This document shows, piece by piece, positions 57,381-64,000 of a stretch of DNA of 64,000 bases. Origin of the DNA: Gammaproteobacteria bacterium (GTDB lineage: Bacteria > Pseudomonadota > Gammaproteobacteria > Methylococcales > Methylomonadaceae); assembly GCA_018830325.1 (NCBI GenBank), contig JAHJSQ010000166.1:1-64000 (forward strand), in the 5' to 3' direction. Position 1 is the first letter of the stretch; each line of letters starts with the position of its first letter. The notes under the pieces were generated by a model. That model saw only the letters and a program-made list of their open reading frames with translations. It had not been told where the DNA came from and ran no database searches. A program made the position numbers and the translations under genes.

Positions 57381-58247
57381 TTACATCATATAAACGAAGA
57401 CAAATAATCCTAACCAGACGACGTCGACAAAATGCCAGTACCAGGCGGCCGCTTCGAATGCGAAATGATTCTCCGGTTTAAAATGACCTTTCCAGCTGCG
57501 GAACAATACCACAGAAAGAATAATCGCACCGACACAAACGTGGAACCCATGGAAGCCGGTTAGCATAAAGAATGTCGACCCGTAAATACCTGAACCTAAG
57601 GTCAAGCCCATTTCGGTATAAGCTTCGTGATATTCTATTGCTTGAAAACCGACGAACAGAAAACCCAACGCAACCGTTGCAATCAGACCTTTAATAAGTT
57701 GATCGCGGTTTTTTGCCAGTAAACCATGATGCGCCCAAGTACAAGTAACGCCGCTCGTCAACAAAATCAATGTGTTTAAAAACGGCAAACCCCAAGCCCC
57801 CATCGGTTCGTATTCGCCGCCGATTTCACCCGGACCGTTAGTCGGCCACATTGCTTCGAATGCCGGCCACAAGGTTTCATGAGTCGCTCGCCCGGGACCG
57901 TCGCCGAAACCGCCAAGCCAAGGCACTGAAAGGTTTCGCGTATACCATAAGGTTCCGAAGAATACGGCAAAGAACATGACTTCCGAAAAAATGAACCACA
58001 TCATGCCCATACGGTAGGAAATACCGACTTGAGTGCTGTACATTCCCGATTCGCTTTCAACGGACTGAAGCGTAAACCAGCCGGCCAGCATGATAATAAA
58101 TACGACGAAACCCATAATCATCATCGCAGGGCCGATCGAGGAGCCATTTAACAAATTGGCAAATCCTGCCAGAGTCATCATAAGACCAACCGTACCGATA
58201 ATCGGCCAGGTCGCCTTATGAGGAATGTAATAAGCGTTTGTAGACAT
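57381..58247 (-). CDS. coxC: cytochrome c oxidase subunit III
   Basis: The 288-residue subunit III has seven predicted transmembrane helices. Motifs include RMGMMWFIFSEVMFFAVFFG, NTLILLTSGVTCTWAHHGL, FQAIEYHEA, STFFMLTGFHGFHVCVGAII and the C-terminal AWYWHFVDVVWLGLFVFVYM. It is last of the leftward cox operon, 9 bases after ctaG and followed by a strong terminator. Confidence 0.97.
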   Translation of the reverse strand: MSTNAYYIPHKATWPIIGTVGLMMTLAGFANLLNGSSIGPAMMIMGFVVFIIMLAGWFTLQSVESESGMYSTQVGISYRMGMMWFIFSEVMFFAVFFGTLWYTRNLSVPWLGGFGDGPGRATHETLWPAFEAMWPTNGPGEIGGEYEPMGAWGLPFLNTLILLTSGVTCTWAHHGLLAKNRDQLIKGLIATVALGFLFVGFQAIEYHEAYTEMGLTLGSGIYGSTFFMLTGFHGFHVCVGAIILSVVLFRSWKGHFKPENHFAFEAAAWYWHFVDVVWLGLFVFVYMM

Positions 58248-58256
58248 AACCTTCCC

Positions 58257-58808
58257 CTATTTTTGCTTTTTTGCTGTTAATTCAGTGTTATCGAAAAATG
58301 TGTATGCAAGCGTGATTGTTTTGTACTTTTCAGGCAGTTTCGGATCTACGACGAAACGAACCGGCATCGTTTTAGATTCATGTGCTTCGAAACTTTGTTC
58401 GTCAAAACAAAAACATTGCGTCTTTGTGAAAAATTCCGCAGCCTGACCCGGCGTAATACTGGGTATCGCCCGGGCAATCATCGGCTTATCGGTAAGGTTT
58501 TCGGCATAAAAATTGACCGTATAGTATTGTCCGGGATGCACCTTCATTTTATATGTCTCGGCACGAAACGCCATCGGCGCGGCTTGGTTCAACGAAGTGA
58601 CAAATTCAACAGTCACTTCACGGCTTTCATCGACTTCGCGTGCCGTTTCTGCTGCCGCAACCGAGGCCGTTTTTCCGTTGAGACCCGTTATGTCGCAAAA
58701 TACATCGTAAATCGGAACCAGCACATAACCGAAACCGAACATGCCCACTGCAATCAATACTAAATTGCGAACCAGTTTTCTGTTTTTTTGCTTCGTATCA
58801 TCATTCAT
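58257..58808 (-). CDS. ctaG: cytochrome c oxidase assembly protein CtaG/Cox11
   Basis: The 183-residue copper chaperone delivers CuB to subunit I. It has one N-terminal helix (about 10-32) and the periplasmic domain with [20 protein letters not shown], the copper-binding CFCF in [17 protein letters not shown], and MPVRFVVDP. Its start overlaps the stop of the 32-residue gene upstream by four bases. Confidence 0.96.
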   Translation of the reverse strand: MNDDTKQKNRKLVRNLVLIAVGMFGFGYVLVPIYDVFCDITGLNGKTASVAAAETAREVDESREVTVEFVTSLNQAAPMAFRAETYKMKVHPGQYYTVNFYAENLTDKPMIARAIPSITPGQAAEFFTKTQCFCFDEQSFEAHESKTMPVRFVVDPKLPEKYKTITLAYTFFDNTELTAKKQK

Positions 58809-58903
58809 TGCGAAATAGCTCTTAAAACCGCAAAAACGTATATCGCGACCGCGACAGCGACCAGCACAACTGCTGTCAAAATATTCTTTGTCTTCGTCTT
58901 CAT
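58805..58903 (-). CDS. 32-residue membrane protein between coxA and ctaG
   Basis: [20 protein letters not shown] followed by [12 protein letters not shown] is a single transmembrane helix with a basic N-terminus. The stop overlaps the ctaG start (ATGA), and it lies 92 bases after coxA on the same strand. Size, place and topology match the small cytochrome oxidase assembly proteins encoded at this spot in other proteobacteria. It is too short for most gene finders. Confidence 0.7.
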   Translation of the reverse strand: MKTKTKNILTAVVLVAVAVAIYVFAVLRAISQ

Positions 58904-58995
58904 ATCACCACCACTTTACCCGCCGTCAAGCGGGCAAAGTTTCTGAGAAAAGTCTATCCCTGTACCGAAACGGTTTACAACCAACCGAAGTCCGC

Positions 58996-60612
58996 TTAGA
59001 AATGCTCGGTTGGTATTTCTTTCGGCGGCGTTGTGAATGTATGGTATGGCAATGGAGAAGGCAGTGTCCATTCCAAGCTGTGTTTAGATGCATCTTCCCA
59101 AACTTCGCTGGTGACTTCTTCGCCGGTACCGCCTCTGATCGTTTTGATAACAATATACAAGAACAACAACTGGCTGAAACCGAATACGAATGCACCGATA
59201 CTCGATACCATATTCCAATCGGCGAATTGCACGGCATAATCAGGGATACGACGCGGCATGCCGGCCAAGCCTAAGAAATGCTGAGGGAAGAATAATACGT
59301 TGACCGAAATCGCCGACAACCAAAAGTGCAACTGCCCCAATTTCTCGTCATACATGTTGCCGGTCCATTTCGGCAGCCAGAAATAAGCGGCCGCCATCAA
59401 GATGAAGATCGAAGCCGGAACCAGCGTGTAATGGAAATGCGCAACGATGAAATAGGTGTCGTGATATTGGAAATCCGAAGGCGCGACCGACATCATCAAG
59501 CCGGTGAAACCGCCCATCGTAAACAACACGACGAATGCAATCGAAAACAGCATCGGTGTTTCGAAGGTCATCGAGCCTTTCCACATGGTCGCGGTCCAGT
59601 TGAAAACTTTGACGCCGGTCGGAATCGCAATCAGCATCGTTGCATACATGAAATAAAGCTCTCCGGCGACCGGCATACCGACCGTAAACATGTGGTGAGC
59701 CCAAACGATAAACGATAAAAATGCAATCGATGCGGTCGCATAGACCATCGAGCTATAACCGAACAGCGGCTTACGCGCGAAAACCGGAATGATCGTCGAA
59801 GCGACACCGAAAGTCGGCAGAATCATTACATAAACTTCCGGATGACCGAAGAACCAGAAAATGTGTTGATAAAGGACAGGATCGCCGCCGCCGGCTGCAT
59901 CGAAGAAACTGGTATCGAAGAAGCGATCGGTCAACAACATAGTCACCGCACCGGCGAAAACCGGCATGATCGCAATCAATAAAAACGCAGTAATCAGCCA
60001 AGTCCAAACGAACAACGGCATTTTCATTAGCGTCATGCCGGGTGCGCGCATATTGAAGATCGTAGCAATGATGTTGATCGCGCCCATGATCGATGAAATA
60101 CCAAGCAAATGCACCGAGAAGATCGCGAACGGCAATGCAGCGCCGGTTTGCAATACCAGAGGCGGATAGAGCGTCCAGCCGGAAGCCGGAGCGCCGCCTT
60201 CCATGAACAAGGTACTTGCCAATAACAACGCACCGGCCACTAACAGCCAGAAACTCATGTTGTTCATTCGCGGTAAAGCCATATCGGGCGCACCGATCAT
60301 TAATGGAATCATCCAGTTGGCTAAGCCGACGAAAGCCGGCATGACCGCGCCGAATACCATGATCAACGCATGCATTGTCGTCATTGAATTGAAGAACTGA
60401 GGCTCAACGAATTGCAAGCCCGGTTCGAACAACTCCGCGCGGATAACCAAAGCCATCGCGCCGCCTAGAAAAAACATTGCTAAAGCAAACACCAAGTACA
60501 ATGTACCGATGTCCTTGTGATTTGTGGTAATGATCCATCTTAACAGCCCCTTTTCCGGACCATGGTCGTGATGATCGTGATGATCGTCATGTTCAGCTAC
60601 TACCGCAGACAT
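58996..60612 (-). CDS. coxA: cytochrome c oxidase subunit I
   Basis: The 538-residue catalytic subunit carries heme a, heme a3 and CuB. Twelve or more helices are predicted. Key parts are [20 protein letters not shown] (heme a His), [16 protein letters not shown] (the His-Tyr pair and the Glu of an A1-type proton path), WAHHMFTVG (CuB His-His), and [20 protein letters not shown] (heme ligands). An unusual His/Asp-rich N-terminus ([11 protein letters not shown]) precedes helix 1. It follows coxB by 52 bases. Confidence 0.98.
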   Translation of the reverse strand: MSAVVAEHDDHHDHHDHGPEKGLLRWIITTNHKDIGTLYLVFALAMFFLGGAMALVIRAELFEPGLQFVEPQFFNSMTTMHALIMVFGAVMPAFVGLANWMIPLMIGAPDMALPRMNNMSFWLLVAGALLLASTLFMEGGAPASGWTLYPPLVLQTGAALPFAIFSVHLLGISSIMGAINIIATIFNMRAPGMTLMKMPLFVWTWLITAFLLIAIMPVFAGAVTMLLTDRFFDTSFFDAAGGGDPVLYQHIFWFFGHPEVYVMILPTFGVASTIIPVFARKPLFGYSSMVYATASIAFLSFIVWAHHMFTVGMPVAGELYFMYATMLIAIPTGVKVFNWTATMWKGSMTFETPMLFSIAFVVLFTMGGFTGLMMSVAPSDFQYHDTYFIVAHFHYTLVPASIFILMAAAYFWLPKWTGNMYDEKLGQLHFWLSAISVNVLFFPQHFLGLAGMPRRIPDYAVQFADWNMVSSIGAFVFGFSQLLFLYIVIKTIRGGTGEEVTSEVWEDASKHSLEWTLPSPLPYHTFTTPPKEIPTEHF

Positions 60613-60664
60613 ATTGTTACCTCTATAAATTTTAAAAAGATTAGAATTTGAATAAAGTTAAGCA

Positions 60665-61834
60665 TTACTCTTCATCATCCTCATCTTCCTCTTCATCCGC
60701 CGGTGCGGATGATTTTAATGACTTAATCGCAGCGGGTTGAACCGAATCGCCTACCGAGTTACCTAAGGCATTGCGGGTATAGGTGACGACTGCGGCAAAT
60801 TCGGTTTCGCTCAGCATTTGTCCAAATGCCGGCATCATTCCTTTCCCGTTATACATTAACTCGATTTGAGCATCGATATCGCCCGTGACGACAGAACTAC
60901 CGGTCAAAGCAGGGAATGTGCCTTCCATGCCTGCGCCGTCGGCCATATGACAAGAAGCGCAGTTATTGGCATAAACGGTTTCGCCTTTGGCTATCAGCTC
61001 GTCTGCGGTCCATTCCTTATCCGCCTGTTGTTTTTCGACTTCGGCCCCCGCCTTCTGAGATTCAACCCAGGCATCGTAGTCGCCTTGCTCCATCGCGATC
61101 ACGACGATCGGCATAAAACCATGATCCTTTCCGCAGAGTTCGGCGCACTGCCCGCGGTAGGTTCCGGGTTTTTCGACATACGTCCAGGCTTCATTTATAA
61201 ATCCGGGGACCGTATCTTTTTTCCAACCTAGATCAGGCACCCACCAGGAATGCAGCACATCGGCCGCGGTGAATAAAAAGCGGATTTTCGTATTGACCGG
61301 AACAACTAACGGATGATCGACATTAAGCAAGTAATGAGGCACTGATCTTGGATCGATACCGGAACCCAGCTGTCGCGCTCTATTACTGGCTTCGTCCAGG
61401 CTACTGAAAAAGTGAATGCCGTTATCCAGGTATTCATATTCCCATTTCCATTGCCAACCGGTGACTTTGATCGACATATCCGCATCTTGAACATCGTCCA
61501 AATCGAGCATCGTTTTTGTGGCCGGAATCGCCATACCGATTAAAATCAAAGTTGGAATAATCGTCCAGATAATTTCGACTTTGGTGCTCTCATGAAATTG
61601 AGATGCGACATGCCCTTTCGATTTGCGATGGTGATAAATCGAGTAGAACATTGTGCCGAAGACAGCAATACCGATTAACACGCATATCCATAAAATCAAC
61701 ATATGCAAATCGTAGACTTCTTGACTGATCTGAGTTACGCCTTGCCTCAGATTCAGGGTATATTCGGCCTGTGCAGTCCCTAGTCCCAAGGACATCAAGA
61801 ACAGGCTTGCGAACAGTTGCTTGGTTTTCTTCAC
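60665..61834 (-). CDS. coxB: cytochrome c oxidase subunit II with fused cytochrome c
   Basis: The 389 residues contain a signal peptide (to about residue 23), two transmembrane helices (about 45-65 and 88-108), a CuA domain (GWQWKWEYEY, VLHSWWVPDLGWKKD, CAELCGKDHGFMPIVV), a cytochrome c domain (CASCH at about 293, Met ligand in GKGMMPAFGQ), and a strongly acidic tail (DEEEDEDDEE). This caa3-like fusion carries its own electron entry. It is first gene of the cox operon. Confidence 0.97.
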   Translation of the reverse strand: MKKTKQLFASLFLMSLGLGTAQAEYTLNLRQGVTQISQEVYDLHMLILWICVLIGIAVFGTMFYSIYHHRKSKGHVASQFHESTKVEIIWTIIPTLILIGMAIPATKTMLDLDDVQDADMSIKVTGWQWKWEYEYLDNGIHFFSSLDEASNRARQLGSGIDPRSVPHYLLNVDHPLVVPVNTKIRFLFTAADVLHSWWVPDLGWKKDTVPGFINEAWTYVEKPGTYRGQCAELCGKDHGFMPIVVIAMEQGDYDAWVESQKAGAEVEKQQADKEWTADELIAKGETVYANNCASCHMADGAGMEGTFPALTGSSVVTGDIDAQIELMYNGKGMMPAFGQMLSETEFAAVVTYTRNALGNSVGDSVQPAAIKSLKSSAPADEEEDEDDEE

Positions 61835-62323
61835 GGAGCAGCCTCCCGGTGGTAGTTAGAAACTCTTGTATGCAATTGATAAATTTTTAGTAACGTCATC
61901 AGCGCCAGTCTGTTTTAAAATCAAGACTTGTTCAGTTTGGCTTTCTAACGGCAAGCACCCTATCCTAGGTCAATGAAATAGAGAAACGTTTCTCTCGCTG
62001 ATCAGCTACTCTTAGCCGGGGTTCAAAGCAAATCAACATTCACTAATTTCCCTGTTTTTATAATAGCTATTTTAAAAAACGAGAATTTTAACCCATGATG
62101 CGACGGTAAGCCAGAAGTGCTTTGCCAATGCCTTAAAACTAACGCACACAAAAAAGCCCGTGACTCCTCCTTCACGGGCTTCAATGGTCTTCATTTTCAC
62201 ACTCCATTCGGGCTAACAGTCTTCATCGACAGTGACCTCAACCGTCAATTTAAACCTCAACCGTACCGAAAACCTTGGAAAAGATGCCGACTCTTTGTTG
62301 AAAAATCCTCAATTCATTTTTTC
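61835..62323. other. region between the cox operon and the hemerythrin locus
   Basis: It holds the cox promoter region (unassigned) and the terminator at 62150-62182. The small rightward frame at 62117-62332 runs through the terminator and is not considered a gene. Confidence 0.5.
62150..62182 (-). terminator. rho-independent terminator of the hemerythrin gene
   Basis: On the minus strand AAGCCCGTGA and TCACGGGCTT form a 10-bp stem followed by six T. It should end transcription of the hemerythrin gene, now about 500 bases away because of the inserted repeat. Confidence 0.85.
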
Positions 62324-62398
62324 ATCAATTAACTCAAAACGGCAGCATAGCCTCTATCGAAAGTCGGAATGTGACTTTCCAACCAACTCTTAACCATT
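62324..62398 (-). repeat. detached duplicate of the hemerythrin 3' end
   Basis: These 75 bases equal 62678-62752 with one change. They encode the last residues and stop codon of the hemerythrin gene but have no gene attached. Together with the real gene end they flank the family R repeat as long direct repeats. Confidence 0.92.
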
Positions 62399-62675
62399 CC
62401 TGATTAGCAAGATGCTTCAGCTTGCCGAAGCCAAGTATCCGAGCAGGGGCCAGCCGTAGTCGCAAAAACTAAAATATGCTGTTACCCAAGCTCCAGCTTG
62501 GGTAACCTGTTCAGGAAGCTCTAGCTTCCCGACAATCAAGAAAGATTGAACGAGCGAGTCGGGGTTGATTGAGAATGTGCGGAGGTTGTGCCGGTCTCAG
62601 GAAGCTCTTGCCCTGAGCATGTCGAAGGGGGAGCTTCCGGGGTGTCTTTCCCAAGCTGGAGCTTGGGAAAGAGCG
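62399..62675. repeat. dispersed repeat, family R (copy 2)
   Basis: It is the same element as 9755-10012, in the same orientation, with an extra CTTGCCCTGAGCATGTCGAA segment near 62608. It sits exactly between the two copies of the hemerythrin gene end. Confidence 0.85.
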
Positions 62676-62682
62676 TGATCAA

Positions 62683-63078
62683 TTAACTCAAAACGGCGGC
62701 ATAGCCTCTATCGAAAGTCGGAATGTGACTTTCCAACCAACTCTTAACCATTTGCCCCACTTCATCGGTTACATCGGCTTCGCCGGCATGGAATTTTTTT
62801 TGTAGATCGGCGCAAGTCCCCACCAAGGCCTCGTGTTCGGCTTTATGTGCCGCCAAACCGGCAAAACCGGCCGCTTCCATTTCCTTTTCTTCATGCGCGA
62901 AATGCCCTACGACATAGGCAATCAAATCATCGAGTTGCGCGCCGATTGCGGATCTTTCAGCACCGCCTGTCGCTAAATCGTAAAGTTTATTGAGTTTGTC
63001 GAACAAAACTTTATGTTCATCGTCGGCAAAACCGACATTGGTGCCGAATTGATCGGCCGTCCAAGTGATTAAAGCCAT
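62683..63078 (-). CDS. bacteriohemerythrin
   Basis: The 131-residue di-iron oxygen-binding protein has the expected ligand pattern: DDEHKVLFDKLNKL, VGHFAHEEKEM, HKAEHEALV and ESHIPTFDRGY. In methanotrophs such proteins are abundant and thought to bring oxygen to particulate methane monooxygenase, which fits the other content of the window. It is an intact gene whose last 70 or so bases are duplicated downstream at 62324-62398. Confidence 0.95.
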   Translation of the reverse strand: MALITWTADQFGTNVGFADDEHKVLFDKLNKLYDLATGGAERSAIGAQLDDLIAYVVGHFAHEEKEMEAAGFAGLAAHKAEHEALVGTCADLQKKFHAGEADVTDEVGQMVKSWLESHIPTFDRGYAAVLS

Positions 63079-63245
63079 AATTTCCTCTCCTGTGTTGATT
63101 GCCTTGTTTGAGCCTTTTCACTCGTCAAGGCTTTGAATTATGAGAATGCGGCGCTTTCGCCCTCCCCTTGCATTGCAAACTATTTTGCATGCCGAAATAA
63201 CCGCAAAAGAATTATGGTTTATTTGGAAATTAATTTCAATATTTT

Positions 63246-63911
63246 TTATAGGGTTTTCACGAATGCCGCCGACAGCTCATCGAAGTCGGGTTCGGGCATA
63301 AAAGGAAATACTCCTAGCAAAGGTGTGTCGATCATTGCCTGAATCGTGGCGATATTTTCCTCGCGCAACAGCATGTTGTTATCGGAGCAAACGGCTATCC
63401 AACCGACGCAAGCTTGACCGGACTGCACAATCGACTCATAAGTTAATCTTGCATGATTGATACAACCTAGTCTTATCGCAACCACCATGATGATCGGCAA
63501 GCCCAGTACGCGCGCCAAATCAGAGACATCGGAATCGGCATTCAACGGAACCTGCCAACCGCCGACGCCTTCGACCAAAACGATATCGGCATTTTGTTGC
63601 AACGTTTGAAAAATCGAACATATATCATCCAAAACCGGCGGATGCTCTACTCCAGCCAAATGCGGCGAAACCGGCATGCGATAGGCGTAAGGATTAACCC
63701 ATTCGTATTGCACCGGTATCGAGGCGTTTTGCTGTAATAGCAGCGCATCTTCGTTTCTCAGTTTGCCGTCGATTTCGAGACAACCCGAGGCGACCGGCTT
63801 CATGCCGATAACCGTATGCCCTTGATTTTTAAAATGACGCATCAACGCGACCGTCGCCCAGGTTTTTCCGACACCAGTATCTGTGCCGGTTATAAATAGC
63901 CCTTTAGTCAT
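63246..63911 (-). CDS. bioD: dethiobiotin synthetase
   Basis: The 221-residue ATP-dependent enzyme closes the ureido ring of dethiobiotin. Motifs are FITGTDTGVGKTWATVALMR (P-loop), GMKPVASGC, VEGVGGWQVPL and a region VVAIRLGCINHARLT. Its start overlaps the end of bioC by eight bases, the usual bioC-bioD order. It is followed by 167 gene-free bases before the hemerythrin gene. Confidence 0.96.
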   Translation of the reverse strand: MTKGLFITGTDTGVGKTWATVALMRHFKNQGHTVIGMKPVASGCLEIDGKLRNEDALLLQQNASIPVQYEWVNPYAYRMPVSPHLAGVEHPPVLDDICSIFQTLQQNADIVLVEGVGGWQVPLNADSDVSDLARVLGLPIIMVVAIRLGCINHARLTYESIVQSGQACVGWIAVCSDNNMLLREENIATIQAMIDTPLLGVFPFMPEPDFDELSAAFVKTL

Positions 63912-64000
63912 TGTTTTCTACTCTCGCCGAAACGATAAAAACCTCAAATGTCGCCTCAATATTGGCATCATTAAGCGGATAAGCTTCGATCATGCTTGTC
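63904..64000 (-). CDS. bioC: malonyl-ACP O-methyltransferase BioC (C-terminal end only)
   Basis: The frame open to the window edge reads YPLNDANIEATFEVFIVSAR then VENND. ATFEV or ATYEV near the end is typical of BioC, and the gene directly precedes bioD with an 8-base overlap. Only the last 31 or so residues are in the window, so the assignment leans on position. Confidence 0.7.
   Translation of the reverse strand, partial: TSMIEAYPLNDANIEATFEVFIVSARVENND

Noticed and set aside
62117-62332. 71-codon frame before the hemerythrin gene
   Set aside because: It passes through a terminator hairpin and the duplicated gene end on the opposite strand.

Overview
The window reads as chromosome of a gammaproteobacterium, most likely a methanotroph of the Methylomicrobium/Methylotuvimicrobium/Methylomonas type. 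This placement is an inference from gene content: an Entner-Doudoroff pair (edd, eda), a complete AceE-AceF-Lpd pyruvate dehydrogenase, citrate synthase, a bacteriohemerythrin, an aa3-type cytochrome oxidase locus with its assembly factors, and the order ftsY-ftsE-ftsX-rpoH. No methane monooxygenase gene and no rRNA or tRNA gene was seen, so the genus is not fixed by the sequence.

Layout. 1-4250: a MotA/MotB-like proton-channel pair and a secreted HExxH protein between interspersed repeats. 4254-6680: a lone Anbu proteasome-like peptidase, then purE-purK. 7228-11632: edd, eda and gltA. 12677-18225: aceE-aceF-lpd, preceded by a perfect hairpin next to the aceE ribosome binding site. 18616-21567: a PurN-like formyltransferase, a pair of tiny paralogous membrane proteins inside a local duplication, and an L,D-transpeptidase. 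21590-25246: a 3.5 kb scar region bounded by a 190-bp direct repeat. It holds remnants of a type III-like restriction-modification system, an intact PIN toxin-antitoxin pair, a broken IS3 element and an ORF-less group II intron.

25369-48242 is a complete type I-F CRISPR-Cas locus. Its single array has 205 repeats and 204 spacers, with the leader on the right and transcription on the minus strand. The effector genes are csy1-4 and cas2-3, plus cas1. Two toxin-antitoxin modules sit inside the locus: vapBC between cas1 and cas2-3, and a ParD-like/Zeta pair between csy4 and the leader. A third (PIN type) lies beyond the old end of the array. A divergent WYL-domain regulator faces cas1. The whole block looks like a defence island held in place by several addiction modules.

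48451-64000 returns to housekeeping genes: tag; then on the minus strand SURF1, a Sco-like protein, ctaA-ftsY, ftsE, ftsX and rpoH. Heme A synthase and the signal-recognition-particle receptor are encoded as one 666-residue protein. The heme-A-synthase half has kept its C-terminal heme histidines but appears to have lost both N-terminal ones. A perfect CIRCE operator lies just upstream of rpoH. Then follow coxB-coxA-(32-residue ORF)-ctaG-coxC, a hemerythrin whose 3' end is duplicated around a repeat, and bioD with the end of bioC.

The spaces between genes are unusually rich in short palindromic repeat families. They occur in both orientations, and one of them supplies the uninterrupted copy that defines the group II intron ends to the base.
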